Origin: an archaeon
GTDB lineage: Archaea > Thermoproteota > Nitrososphaeria > Nitrososphaerales > JACAEJ01
Assembly (NCBI GenBank): GCA_024256265.1
Contig: JACGUK010000013.1
Location: 1 to 24,445, forward strand
DNA: 24,445 nt
Reading direction: 5' to 3'
Part shown: piece after piece, positions 1-8,087 of the stretch
Layout of the letters: each line of letters begins with the position of its first letter
Numbering within the stretch: position 1 is the stretch's first letter
Notes under the pieces: model-generated
The model's database searches: none
What the model saw: only the letters and a program-made list of their open reading frames with translations
Told to the model about the DNA's origin: nothing
Made by a program: the position numbers and the translations under genes

Positions 1-740
1 TTGTAAAGGGAATCTGTGATCTCTTCAAAATTCTTTGCCTCTGAGACTAGTTTTATAGCCAATTCAATTCTCTTATCGACTGGAGCCGCTGAATAAAAAA
101 TCCCAAATTTAGCACCAAGCCTTGAACCTCTTATGCCAGCTTTAATTATATCGTTAACTCCACATTTTCCTACAATAGCCTTTGAGATAGCATACGCTAC
201 AGATGAGGCTGCAGAGATAGCCACACTGGTATTATGAGTTAAAACACATGCCCTCACAACATCTTCTACAACTTTTTCTAAATCGAAGCCCGCATTCAAA
301 ATTCCTACAGGAGATATTCTCATAGATGCACCATCTGTAGTTCCTATTTCAGTAACATCCTGAAGCCTAGCTCCTTTAGCTATCTTCTCCAAAGCTCTTC
401 TTGTGCTAGGTCCAAGAATTTTATCTATAGAAGCACCCAATCCCTTGCTCCATTCCAATAAGCGTTTAGCAAAGCCTTCCTTTGATACAAAACCATCTCT
501 GATTATAGCATCTGCTAAGATTAGTGTTATCTGGGTGTCGTCTGTAACCTGACCTGTCTTCAATCCATCGTGAATTATATGTCCAATAGGTGCATCTATA
601 AAATTCACAACTTTGCCGAACTTCTCACGTATCTGGTCTGGAGAGAATCCAAAGGTAGGCATGCCCATGGCATCTCCAATGGCTACGCCTGCTAAGCACC
701 CAATAGACCTTGACAGTATTGAATCAAAATCTACTGCCAT
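1..740 (-). CDS. ADP-ribosylglycohydrolase family protein (3' end outside window)
   Basis: Partial gene: about 246 N-terminal residues are visible and the reading frame is open to base 1. Residues 22-26 read GDAMG and residues 66-70 read TDDTQ, the first metal-binding signatures of the DraG/ADP-ribosylglycohydrolase (ARH) fold; the second Asp pair expected near the C-terminus lies outside the window. Family members hydrolyse N- or O-glycosidic bonds to ADP-ribose or related nucleosides using two Mg or Mn ions, so the exact substrate cannot be read from sequence. The ATG overlaps the last 10 bases of the ecfT gene, which suggests translational coupling and makes this the fourth gene of the ECF transporter operon. 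I infer a soluble cytoplasmic enzyme that may act on the imported compound or its product. Confidence 0.85.
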   Translation of the reverse strand, partial: MAVDFDSILSRSIGCLAGVAIGDAMGMPTFGFSPDQIREKFGKVVNFIDAPIGHIIHDGLKTGQVTDDTQITLILADAIIRDGFVSKEGFAKRLLEWSKGLGASIDKILGPSTRRALEKIAKGARLQDVTEIGTTDGASMRISPVGILNAGFDLEKVVEDVVRACVLTHNTSVAISAASSVAYAISKAIVGKCGVNDIIKAGIRGSRLGAKFGIFYSAAPVDKRIELAIKLVSEAKNFEEITDSLY

Positions 741-1549
741 CTATAACCTACCCCGTAACCCACCATGCTAAGATATAAACCAAAAGCGAGAATAAAGAGA
801 AATAGAAAAGTGTAAAAGTAATCAGACTTCTTCGCTTTTATCTCGTAGAAAGTAGTCCATCTATCTGTTGCTCCAAACCCTCTAGCAACCATGGCCATGC
901 CAAGGGTCTCTGAACGCCTTATAGCTCCTATAAGCATAGGGATCATTATTGGCACATAGGCTTTTATTATCTGTAAGAAGCCCTTTGAAGCTTCTAACTC
1001 TGCCCCTCTCGCCTTTTGAGCGTCTATCGTTGCTAATGCATCTCTCTCAAGAACAGGTATGAACCTTATAGCCGTGGTAATGACAAAAGCCAATTGGTAA
1101 GGAAGTCTGAGTTTGCGTGAAAGAGCTATGAAATGGTATATAGGTGTAGTAAGGGTGAGTAGAGAAGATGCCATTACCATGATCAAGATTCTAAAGAGAA
1201 AGGTAAAGCCAAGCATTATTCCCTCTAAAGTAACTGCTATAAAAGGTCCAAACCCATCTATCTTTGGTATAAGATAAAATATTATAATCTTGCCTTGATA
1301 GAAAAAGGCTTGATAACCTACTATGAAGATCAACGGTATAAGAAGAATCTTCATTAGGCTTAGAAATTTCACAAGAGGAATCTTGACAGCATAACCTAGA
1401 ATCATTAATGAAGCAAAAATCACAGTCAAATAAATAGGATCCCAAAAGACGAAGGCTAGAACTATTATGCATATGAACCATGCAATCTTTGGGCGAACAT
1501 CCATCTTATGAAATATCGATTCTCCTGGGATATATTCAAAGAAGACCAT
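731..1549 (-). CDS. ecfT: ECF transporter T component (EcfT)
   Basis: Integral membrane scaffold of an energy-coupling factor ABC importer, joining the substrate-binding S component to the ATPases. The 272-residue protein has several hydrophobic segments (about 22-55, 62-85, 104-135, 195-215, 240-265) and the two Ala-Arg-Gly motifs typical of EcfT/CbiQ coupling helices, at residues 180-182 and 222-224. Its ATG lies within the 3' end of the ATPase gene (14-base overlap) and its own end overlaps the ADP-ribosylglycohydrolase start, so the operon is tightly packed. Length is usual for the family. No substrate information is carried by this subunit. Confidence 0.93.
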   Translation of the reverse strand: MVFFEYIPGESIFHKMDVRPKIAWFICIIVLAFVFWDPIYLTVIFASLMILGYAVKIPLVKFLSLMKILLIPLIFIVGYQAFFYQGKIIIFYLIPKIDGFGPFIAVTLEGIMLGFTFLFRILIMVMASSLLTLTTPIYHFIALSRKLRLPYQLAFVITTAIRFIPVLERDALATIDAQKARGAELEASKGFLQIIKAYVPIMIPMLIGAIRRSETLGMAMVARGFGATDRWTTFYEIKAKKSDYFYTFLFLFILAFGLYLSMVGYGVGYRWQ

Positions 1550-3254
1550 TCTTATCTCCTAGCCTAGATAGCATCTCTTCAACAGTCAATACTGTCTCTT
1601 CTCCTTTAAAGCCTAGCTCACGCCCAATCCTTGTGATCTGAGGAGGCAATAGGAAGCATCTTCTCAAAGTATCAAATTCAGAGAAGATTTGTCTTGTGCT
1701 TCCATCTATGAGAACCTTGCCTTTATCTAAAACTATAACCCTTCTTGCATATTTTCCAACGATTCTCATGTCATGAGTTATTATTATGATGGCATGCCCA
1801 GTTTCATTCAATTTTGAGAGCATATGCATCATGTTCTCTGACCCAAGATAGTCTTGACCTGTTGTAGGCTCATCGACAACAAAGATTTCAGGCTTCATGG
1901 CAAATATAGATGCAAAGGCAACTCTCTGCCTCTCGCCTTTTTTAAGCAAAAAGGGATGATGCTCCTCAAAACCATCAAGACCTACAAACTTTAGTGCTTC
2001 ATAGACTCTCTCGCTCATCTCTTCTTTTGATAGCTTTAAGTTCTTAAGACCATATGCAACTTCATCTTTTACTGAAGTGGCGAATATTTGATGGTCTGGG
2101 TTTTGGAAGACATAACCAACGATCTTTGCTAGCTTGCCAGTAGTTTGTTCTCTCGTATCAAGACCTTTGATCAAAACCCTTCCTATAGTTGGCTTCAATA
2201 AGCCTATCAGATGCTTAGCCAATGTGGTCTTTCCTGAGCCGTTTTGCCCTATTATTGCCAGAAACTCGCCTCTTTTAACAGTGAAATTTACACCGTTAAG
2301 TGCCTTCACATCATTAGGATATATATGGTGCAGATCCTCTACAGTTATGACTTCTTCTTTACCTTTATCTTGAGATAGATCAAAGTTTGCATGATGCTTT
2401 TTAATAGGCATTTCAGGAAAAGCAAATCTGAAATCTTCCTCTTTTATAGGAAAGAATTTAGGGGAGAATCCTTTCTTAATAAGAGAAAGACCTAGCTCAC
2501 AAACTTGAGGAGGGCGAACGCCCATTTCAAGCAAATCTGATACTCTGTTAAATACTTCTCTAGGAGAGCCTTCTAAAGCTATCTTGCCATCCTTCATAAC
2601 AATTACTCTATCTGCATACTTTGCTATTTCTTCAGACCTATGCTCTACCATTATTATCGTAGTATTGTAATCTTTTCTAAGCCTGGCAACTGATGAAAAG
2701 ACTTCTTCTTTGCCTACTGAGTCGAGTTGAGAAGTTGGCTCATCAAGGACGAGAATCTTAGGCTTCATAGCAAAGATTCCTGCCAAAGCTAGCCTCTGCT
2801 TCTCCCCTCCTGATAGAGTGTCTGTTTCACGCTTTTCATAGCCTTCTAGGCGCAAGGCTGAAAGAGAGTAAGAGACTCTTTCCATCATCTCCTCTCTATT
2901 AAGACCAAGGTTTGATGGACCAAAAGCCACATCTTCTTCTACTATTGTTCCAAATATCTGGCTCTCAAAGTCCTGAAAGACCATGCCTACATGAAGGGCT
3001 AGCTTTTGAGTTGGGGTATTAAAAGCTGAAAGACCGTCAACTATAACTCTCCCTAAGCATTCTCCTCCCTCAAAGTATTGAGGAACTAGCCCGTTAAAGG
3101 ATAAACAAAGAGTAGTCTTACCAGAGCCTGTTGCTCCCATTATAGCTAAAAATTCACCCTCTTCTATCTGAAGATCAATACCACATAAGGCTGGTCTCTC
3201 AGATTTAGGGTATTTGTACCAAAGATTATCTACCTCTATGATCTTCCTTGACAT
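1536..3254 (-). CDS. ecfA: Fused double ABC ATPase of ECF transporter
   Basis: A 572-residue protein with two complete ABC domains, corresponding to EcfA1 and EcfA2 fused in one chain. Domain 1 has Walker A at 40-48 (GATGSGKTT), signature LSGGE at 147-151, Walker B ending DE at 171-172 and the switch His at 205. Domain 2 has Walker A at 336-344 (GQNGSGKTT), Walker B ending DE at 461-462 and His494. Its signature is altered to LKKGE at 437-441, where LSGGQ or LSKGQ would be usual. ATP hydrolysis drives toppling of the S component. The gene follows the S-component gene by 39 bases and overlaps ecfT. The altered signature may leave the two composite ATP sites unequal (inference). Confidence 0.94.
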   Translation of the reverse strand: MSRKIIEVDNLWYKYPKSERPALCGIDLQIEEGEFLAIMGATGSGKTTLCLSFNGLVPQYFEGGECLGRVIVDGLSAFNTPTQKLALHVGMVFQDFESQIFGTIVEEDVAFGPSNLGLNREEMMERVSYSLSALRLEGYEKRETDTLSGGEKQRLALAGIFAMKPKILVLDEPTSQLDSVGKEEVFSSVARLRKDYNTTIIMVEHRSEEIAKYADRVIVMKDGKIALEGSPREVFNRVSDLLEMGVRPPQVCELGLSLIKKGFSPKFFPIKEEDFRFAFPEMPIKKHHANFDLSQDKGKEEVITVEDLHHIYPNDVKALNGVNFTVKRGEFLAIIGQNGSGKTTLAKHLIGLLKPTIGRVLIKGLDTREQTTGKLAKIVGYVFQNPDHQIFATSVKDEVAYGLKNLKLSKEEMSERVYEALKFVGLDGFEEHHPFLLKKGERQRVAFASIFAMKPEIFVVDEPTTGQDYLGSENMMHMLSKLNETGHAIIIITHDMRIVGKYARRVIVLDKGKVLIDGSTRQIFSEFDTLRRCFLLPPQITRIGRELGFKGEETVLTVEEMLSRLGDKNGLL

Positions 3255-3293
3255 AAGATTCTCAGCTAAAATAAAAAAGTGAAGAGTGGTATT

Positions 3294-3812
3294 TTAGATA
3301 TATCCTGCCTTCTTTACTATCTGATTTGCAACACCAGCTATAGCAACGTTCACGAAGGAAGCTACAACAAGAGAAAGAACCATTGCGTAAAAGAGGCCCC
3401 AACCTCCCAGTGGAAGGAGTATCGGGATGAATATCACTGGAGCGACAACTCCATTAAAGAATGTGCCAGCTATTATCCCTGCTATCCAATGAATCTTCAT
3501 AGTAGTCCATCTAAAGATCGCTGCCCAAGCTATCATTGTAACAGCAACAAGTATATGGACAGGGACAGTCATAGGAAAGCCAACAGTAGCAGCTGTGAGA
3601 ATATGACCAAGGGCTATAACTATGCCTCCTTCTAAATAGCCCCAAGCAACTGCCGAGAAGTATCCAGGGAGTGAATCTAAAGCAACAGTTCCAGTAGGGC
3701 TAGGAATCTTTATGAAAGAACCTACAGCGCTTAAAGCTATGAATATAGCCATCCTTGCTATCCTTTTTGGCGTCCAATAAGGTTGTTTTACCTTCGCTTC
3801 AGTTTTTGTCAT
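3294..3812 (-). CDS. ECF transporter S component (substrate-specific subunit)
   Basis: A 172-residue membrane protein with about five to six hydrophobic helices, the size expected of an S component. Helix 1 carries an AxxxA motif (A22, A26) of the kind that docks on EcfT. Residues 35-54 form a conserved-looking loop (KIPSPTGTVALDS then LPGYFSA) followed by GH at 69-70. From memory this resembles the predicted alpha-ribazole transporter CblT, but I cannot confirm that; other vitamins are possible. The ATG lies about 27 bases from the centre of a TATA-like box, so the mRNA is probably leaderless. It is the first gene of the S-A-T-glycohydrolase operon and its promoter carries the palindrome shared with cobT and the dehydrogenase gene. 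Confidence 0.85.
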   Translation of the reverse strand: MTKTEAKVKQPYWTPKRIARMAIFIALSAVGSFIKIPSPTGTVALDSLPGYFSAVAWGYLEGGIVIALGHILTAATVGFPMTVPVHILVAVTMIAWAAIFRWTTMKIHWIAGIIAGTFFNGVVAPVIFIPILLPLGGWGLFYAMVLSLVVASFVNVAIAGVANQIVKKAGYI

Positions 3813-3834
3813 GTTGAATTAGCAAATTTAAGCA

Positions 3835-3872
3835 ATATTTAAGCTCTTTTAGTTGTACTACTATTGTAACAC
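3835..3872 (-). promoter_or_regulatory. Promoter of ECF operon with palindromic operator (site A)
   Basis: On the minus strand a palindrome-like 18-mer (plus-strand text GTACTACTATTGTAACAC, 3855-3872) lies 11 bases upstream of a TATA-like box (plus-strand ATATTTAAG, 3835-3843). The box centre is about 27 bases from the ATG at 3812, so transcription probably starts at the ATG. The 18-mer matches site C at 22884-22901 in 15 of 18 positions and sits at the same distance from the TATA box as sites B and C. It is the least symmetrical of the three (6 of 9 paired positions). Confidence 0.6.
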
Positions 3873-4024
3873 AGTTGAATCTCTAACTCATCATGGAGAC
3901 CAAGAGGATAATAAGGAGATTTAACTCTGTTATGCCAATTAGGTCGATATAGAATTGAGTAGCCCTATAAAAAAGATGTCATTATCCTGTACAAGAATGC
4001 TGAGACCTGGAAGGATTACCGTGG
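3873..4024. other. Intergenic region with possible gene fragments
   Basis: This stretch lies upstream of site A and beyond the stop of the surface-protein gene. No complete gene is convincing. The plus strand has a 19-codon ORF from an ATG at 3893, and a separate frame that reads KDVIILYKNAETWKDYRG before a stop near 4027. The latter looks like the C-terminal end of a lost gene, but it has no start and is too short to identify. Confidence 0.25.
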
Positions 4025-5641
4025 TTAATGTCTCTGATTTGTCCGAAGATGATCAGAGATATGTAGTGATCTACTTACTTTCTTTGACTCTTTGAAGTGG
4101 ACTAAAAGAGCTACTCCGAATCCTGTGATTGTTACTATCACGGCTACGATCCATACATGAGAAGACTCCTTTTGTCGGGTATTTACGCTTTCTTGGGTCC
4201 ACAAATAATATTCGTCGGAATAGAGGTTTGAGACTCTTGTAACCTGAGAGATCGAATTCCAATCAGAAGCAAAAGTAATGTCGTAAATGCCAGTTGTTCC
4301 GAAGTGTTTAGTTATAGCGGTGTTTCCATACATGAATTTCAGAGTTGTCCCACCCCAAACTGGAATCTTGATCTTATGATTTGTGTAGTCAAATTCAAAA
4401 TGGCGATAATTTAAAGAGGCGTAACAGCTATGTCTATCTGAAATTAAAGGAATTGCTAAACCTCTGCCGTCTTGAGGAGATATTCCAATCAAAAACAAAC
4501 ATAATGCCGCTTGTGCCGTTGAGCTGCTAGAATAACTAGAGGAGCTTGTTAACCTAAACAAGTTTGCGGTAGTTTGCCTTAGATCTGACGCATTCAAACC
4601 TATCCATGCTTGTGTCACTCCGTTTCCCTCTAACATATTCTCCATGTTTGTTTGGTTCCCAGAATTGAACAAACCGTAAAATGTATTGAGCATTATCCAA
4701 GCGTCTAATGTTCCGTCTAACCTTCGTTCAGTATTTCCAAGATGATGATGTTCTGCAACAGTGTGAACTTCATGCCATTGTGGAGAACTCCATAAACTGC
4801 TAATATATCTAAACTGTAAATCTGTCATAACCCTGCTCCAGTTGCCTAAACTAGTTCCCTTCAAGTTTAGTTTTGCAACATTTGGAAAAACGCTTATTCC
4901 GCTAAGTTCCCAATTTGACCATGAAGGTGCATAACTAAAGTGATCGTTTAACCACAGTTTATTATTTAGCCATTCCCATTCTTGAACGGCATAATTGAGA
5001 GCATTTTCCACACCTAATTTATAGAAAATGAAGAAACAATCCATTAGACTTCCGGCTTGATGCCATCGTGTTCCAAACAGAGAGTGCGCAGTTGGAATGT
5101 CAGGGTTGCATCGGTAAAATGCTCTTCCATACCAATCCCTTACAGATTTTAAAGCCAAAAATCCAGAGGTTTTATTCCATCTGTCAGTTTCCCAATTTAA
5201 TTCTTCGGCATATCGGTAACCGTAGAGAACATATCTTTCCCAAGGCCAAAAGTATCCCGAATCTGCAGTATCTGTTTTTGGAAGTGAATAATTGTTGAAC
5301 ATTGGAATATTACTTAAAGCAAGTTTCACTTTAGCGTCAATAACCTCAGAAGAATAACCTGCTTGTTCAGCATAACGCTTCACAGCAAAAACACCTTTCC
5401 AATCGGAGGCATCAGCCTTACTGATTATCCAGGTGTCAAAATCGCTCAGTGACGATTTATGCATTACGACACCAATATCTACAAGGTCGCTCCAACTGGT
5501 AACTTCACTTAAACAAGCGTTAATCTGATCCGCTAAAGTCGCTTCAGAAATTGTGTTCGCTGGTTCAAAGTTAAATGCTGTTTGTAACATGCCTACTAAA
5601 AGCAATGTCAAAATTATTCCCGATTTTGCTTTCCTTTCCAA
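4025..5641 (-). CDS. Membrane-anchored extracellular protein of unknown function
   Basis: I do not recognise this family. Read from the TTG at 5641, the protein has 538 residues: a basic start (MERKAKSG), a hydrophobic signal segment at about 9-20, then a large Trp-, Tyr- and Asn-rich domain with many HW, WE and SW pairs and a HHH patch, a Ser/Thr-rich stretch, and a C-terminal transmembrane helix (WIVAVIVTITGFGVALLVHF) followed by a basic tail (KESKK). This predicts an outward-facing domain anchored at the C-terminus. An upstream ATG at 5758 would add 39 residues but would run through the divergent promoter and start of the next gene; a TATA-like box at 5684-5692 places transcription start near 5661 and supports the TTG. 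Helix-rich composition could suit a toroid-like or carbohydrate-active fold, which is a guess. Confidence 0.75.
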   Translation of the reverse strand: MERKAKSGIILTLLLVGMLQTAFNFEPANTISEATLADQINACLSEVTSWSDLVDIGVVMHKSSLSDFDTWIISKADASDWKGVFAVKRYAEQAGYSSEVIDAKVKLALSNIPMFNNYSLPKTDTADSGYFWPWERYVLYGYRYAEELNWETDRWNKTSGFLALKSVRDWYGRAFYRCNPDIPTAHSLFGTRWHQAGSLMDCFFIFYKLGVENALNYAVQEWEWLNNKLWLNDHFSYAPSWSNWELSGISVFPNVAKLNLKGTSLGNWSRVMTDLQFRYISSLWSSPQWHEVHTVAEHHHLGNTERRLDGTLDAWIMLNTFYGLFNSGNQTNMENMLEGNGVTQAWIGLNASDLRQTTANLFRLTSSSSYSSSSTAQAALCLFLIGISPQDGRGLAIPLISDRHSCYASLNYRHFEFDYTNHKIKIPVWGGTTLKFMYGNTAITKHFGTTGIYDITFASDWNSISQVTRVSNLYSDEYYLWTQESVNTRQKESSHVWIVAVIVTITGFGVALLVHFKESKKVSRSLHISDHLRTNQRH

Positions 5642-5683
5642 TCTCTTTGAGCCACCTATACCTAAAGAATGATGATAAACAAG

Positions 5684-5692
5684 CTTATAAAG
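5684..5692. promoter_or_regulatory. Shared, nearly symmetrical TATA box of a divergent gene pair
   Basis: CTTATAAAG reads as a TATA box on both strands (CTTTATAAG on the minus). At 27 bases spacing it predicts starts near 5715 (plus, RHH regulator) and near 5661 (minus, surface protein). Both give short leaders before the chosen start codons. Divergent transcription from one box would let the regulator control both genes. Confidence 0.45.
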
Positions 5693-5735
5693 TTGTTTGA
5701 AGAGATGCAATATGAACAGAAGGAGAGAATGGTTG

Positions 5736-6713
5736 ATGTCATCGCTAAGATCCTTCAAGAATGATGTAAGAGAACCTTGGCAAAATAGACCTATAAACGT
5801 AAGACTTCCAAAGAAGCTAATTCATGATATAGATGGATTCGCAAAAGAGTATGAGCTGAATAGGTCAGAAGTAATTCGTCAAGCGTTAACGTTTTACTTG
5901 ACTATGCTTAAGAATATAGGAAGTATAGTTCGCCCAACCATCTTTAAAGTAGTCCCCTCACAGGTCGTATTGATGAAGAGGGGAGATGTAACATTTATGA
6001 AGCTACCAACTGGCTTAATTCTAAGTTTAAGCTACACATCCTCTGGAGGTATAGGTCCAAAGCCCATGGATAAAGTCAAAGTGGATGGTTTCACTCTTGG
6101 TAGATTTATGACTAGAGTAGCCCTAATGGATACAATTGCTGTAAACTCATGGCCAAAGCTAATAATAGTAACATTGAGCGTAGAGATGAGCCCTACAGGT
6201 ATAGACATATTAAAAGGCGTGAAGAGCGAAGTGAAGAGAATAGGTTTAGACCCAGATCAATCTATAAGCATGAATACAGAAGAGAACATAAGCACAGATC
6301 AGACAGGTTTAGGAGTTACGGCTGTAGGATTAGTGCATGAGGATGAATTAAGAATAGGAAGGACTCAGCCAAATGATGCTCTTGTGATAATAGGAGAGCC
6401 AAAGGTTGGAGATGAGGTTATTCAAGCCGAGAAAGATGGAAAGATAGCAGACCTTCAAGATATGGTTAGATTGATTCAATTAGATTTCATTCACGATTTA
6501 ATTCCAGTGAATACTCAAGGGATAGCTTATGAGGCAAGGATGATAGCTCATATGGTTGGGCGCCAAGTCGAGTTTTATAACAACATAAAGATGGACTTAG
6601 AAAAGCCTGCTGGTCCAGCCACTGCTATTTTAATAACTATGGATGAAGCAAAGATAGATAAATTGACATGGATTATTAGAAAGCCTATAACCATTATTGG
6701 CAAAGTTTTGTAA
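5736..6713 (+). CDS. Ribbon-helix-helix regulator with PurM/SelD-like C-terminal domain
   Basis: From the ATG at 5736 (AGGAG Shine-Dalgarno at 5721-5725) the protein has 325 residues. Residues 21-55 form a CopG/NikR-type ribbon-helix-helix: a beta strand (NVRLP) followed by two helices including LNRSEVIRQALTFYL. The remaining 260 residues are not NikR-like. They carry glycine-rich turns such as TGLGVTAVG and DALVIIGEPKVGDEV, reminiscent of AIR synthase/selenophosphate synthetase-like (PurM) folds. I infer a DNA-binding regulator with a metabolite- or nucleotide-binding domain. It is divergent from the surface-protein gene and convergent with cobO, with only two bases between the stop codons. 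Longer readings from TTG 5697 or ATG 5712 are possible, but they start near or before the predicted transcription start. Confidence 0.75.
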   Translation: MSSLRSFKNDVREPWQNRPINVRLPKKLIHDIDGFAKEYELNRSEVIRQALTFYLTMLKNIGSIVRPTIFKVVPSQVVLMKRGDVTFMKLPTGLILSLSYTSSGGIGPKPMDKVKVDGFTLGRFMTRVALMDTIAVNSWPKLIIVTLSVEMSPTGIDILKGVKSEVKRIGLDPDQSISMNTEENISTDQTGLGVTAVGLVHEDELRIGRTQPNDALVIIGEPKVGDEVIQAEKDGKIADLQDMVRLIQLDFIHDLIPVNTQGIAYEARMIAHMVGRQVEFYNNIKMDLEKPAGPATAILITMDEAKIDKLTWIIRKPITIIGKVL

Positions 6714-6715
6714 AA

Positions 6716-7234
6716 TCAGTACTCTACGCCAAGTCTTGCCTTTATACCCTTTGAGTAGGGATGCTTTATCTTTTTTATCTCTGAGACATAATCAGCATAC
6801 TCATATGCTTCCTCTGGAGCGTATCTTCCTGTCAATACCAATTCTACATTCTTAGGTTTGTTCTTTATCAAATTTATAACTTCAGATAAGTCTATCAACT
6901 TATGATGCACTGCAGCCCATATCTCATCCAATATAACCATATCATAATTACCATTATCGATGATATCTTTTGCATGATCAAAACCTTTCTTAGCCAGCTC
7001 AAAATCTTTTTTATTAGGAGTGCTATGAGAAACTAACTCTCCAGTACCAAATTGAACTAACTTGAAATTCCGAAACTTCTTGATAGATTTTATCTCACCG
7101 TACTTTTTTCCTTCCAATTTTCCTTTCATGAACTGAATCATGTAAACCTTTAATCCATGTCCCACTGCTCTAAGACCCAATCCTATGGCTGATGTAGTCT
7201 TGCCCCTACCCTTTCCAGTTATTATATGAACCAT
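6716..7234 (-). CDS. cobO: ATP:corrinoid adenosyltransferase (CobO/BtuR type)
   Basis: Transfers the 5'-deoxyadenosyl group of ATP to cob(I)alamin or a corrinoid precursor, making the coenzyme form. The 172-residue protein has the P-loop GKGRGKTT near the start (residues 7-14), the ILDEIW Walker-B-like segment and the family ending, a KHPYxxG element followed by KARLGVEY. I use the ATG at 7234 because family members begin just before the P-loop; a TTG at 7267 would add 11 residues with no family precedent. It is convergent with the RHH regulator. It is direct evidence that the organism uses or makes cobamides, which bears on the cobT and ECF genes in the same window. Confidence 0.93.
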   Translation of the reverse strand: MVHIITGKGRGKTTSAIGLGLRAVGHGLKVYMIQFMKGKLEGKKYGEIKSIKKFRNFKLVQFGTGELVSHSTPNKKDFELAKKGFDHAKDIIDNGNYDMVILDEIWAAVHHKLIDLSEVINLIKNKPKNVELVLTGRYAPEEAYEYADYVSEIKKIKHPYSKGIKARLGVEY

Positions 7235-7377
7235 GCCCAAAAATGTTCTTTTTTTGGTAACGGTCAAATTATCATCCAGAGGCTTATCACCTCGTAAATA
7301 TCGCTTTATTCTCCCATCAAATTCTTCATCATGGATCTGTCAAGAGAACAAGGCTAGATCAAGCGTATGGATAAAGG

Positions 7378-8052
7378 TTATTTTTGCAACACATTTTTTT
7401 CGTGATCTAATAGGATGAATTCTCTGATTAAATTCGGCATGCGTATCAGATAAGCCTCGATTCTTTGTTTGCCTTGTTTGGCTATGTAAAGGAACCCATC
7501 TTGACCGATATCTGCATCGGTTTCCACAGAAATCAATTTTTCAAGTTCAGTGGATATTGATATTTTATTTCCTACAAAAATTAGTCTTTTATTGGTTAAT
7601 ACTAGCTTTCCAGTATCCATCAATTCTAAAACATCCTCGCTTTGAACCGATCCACTGCCAACTCTAGGATGTAACCACACGCCTTTAGTTACTCGCAGAC
7701 TAACTCCCATACTTGATGAGTGGTAGGTGTATTTTCTCCCTTCATAAAAACTAACTTTTATATTTTCTCCCCCGAGTACCAGATAAGCAATCTCATCTTT
7801 GCCCAAAAGAATTGGAACTTCAAAGGGCCAAGGTTCAGATAAACCCTTCCTTTTCAAAGTTTCTATAGAAGCCTGCTCCATTTCTTTGTGCAAGGAAAAA
7901 ACGTCTTCCCAAAAGGCTTTACATGAAGGACAGTATAAGCTGCTTACCTTTGTAAAAAATTTACGTTGGATATAAATTGATAGTTTTCCATCACATCGAG
8001 GGCATATACCATAACCAGCGTTAATTATTGCCCTAGCTTCTTCTTCCTTCAA
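7378..8052 (-). CDS. Zinc-ribbon protein with PH/GRAM-like C-terminal domain
   Basis: Function unknown. The 224-residue protein has a zinc ribbon formed by C17-x2-C20 and C41-x2-C44. A middle segment is followed from about residue 145 by a stretch reading GKLVLTNKRLIFVG and then ISISTELEKLISVE, the strand pattern of bacterial PH/GRAM-like domains. The start is a TTG at 8052, preceded by GGGATGG as a likely ribosome-binding site; the TATA-like box at 8088-8095 predicts transcription start near 8065. It lies upstream of cobO in the same direction (143 bases), but nothing ties it to corrinoid metabolism. No signal peptide or membrane helix is seen. Confidence 0.75.
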   Translation of the reverse strand: MKEEEARAIINAGYGICPRCDGKLSIYIQRKFFTKVSSLYCPSCKAFWEDVFSLHKEMEQASIETLKRKGLSEPWPFEVPILLGKDEIAYLVLGGENIKVSFYEGRKYTYHSSSMGVSLRVTKGVWLHPRVGSGSVQSEDVLELMDTGKLVLTNKRLIFVGNKISISTELEKLISVETDADIGQDGFLYIAKQGKQRIEAYLIRMPNLIREFILLDHEKNVLQK

Positions 8053-8087
8053 AATACCATCCCATTTAGAAACTATTTATTTGAAAA

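Noticed and set aside
3893..3952. 19-codon plus-strand ORF upstream of the ECF operon
   Set aside because: Too short, with no similarity recognised and no promoter evidence.
4025..5758. ATG at 5758 as the start of the surface protein
   Set aside because: It would extend through the shared promoter and into the divergent regulator's coding region, and would put a non-hydrophobic leader ahead of the signal segment.
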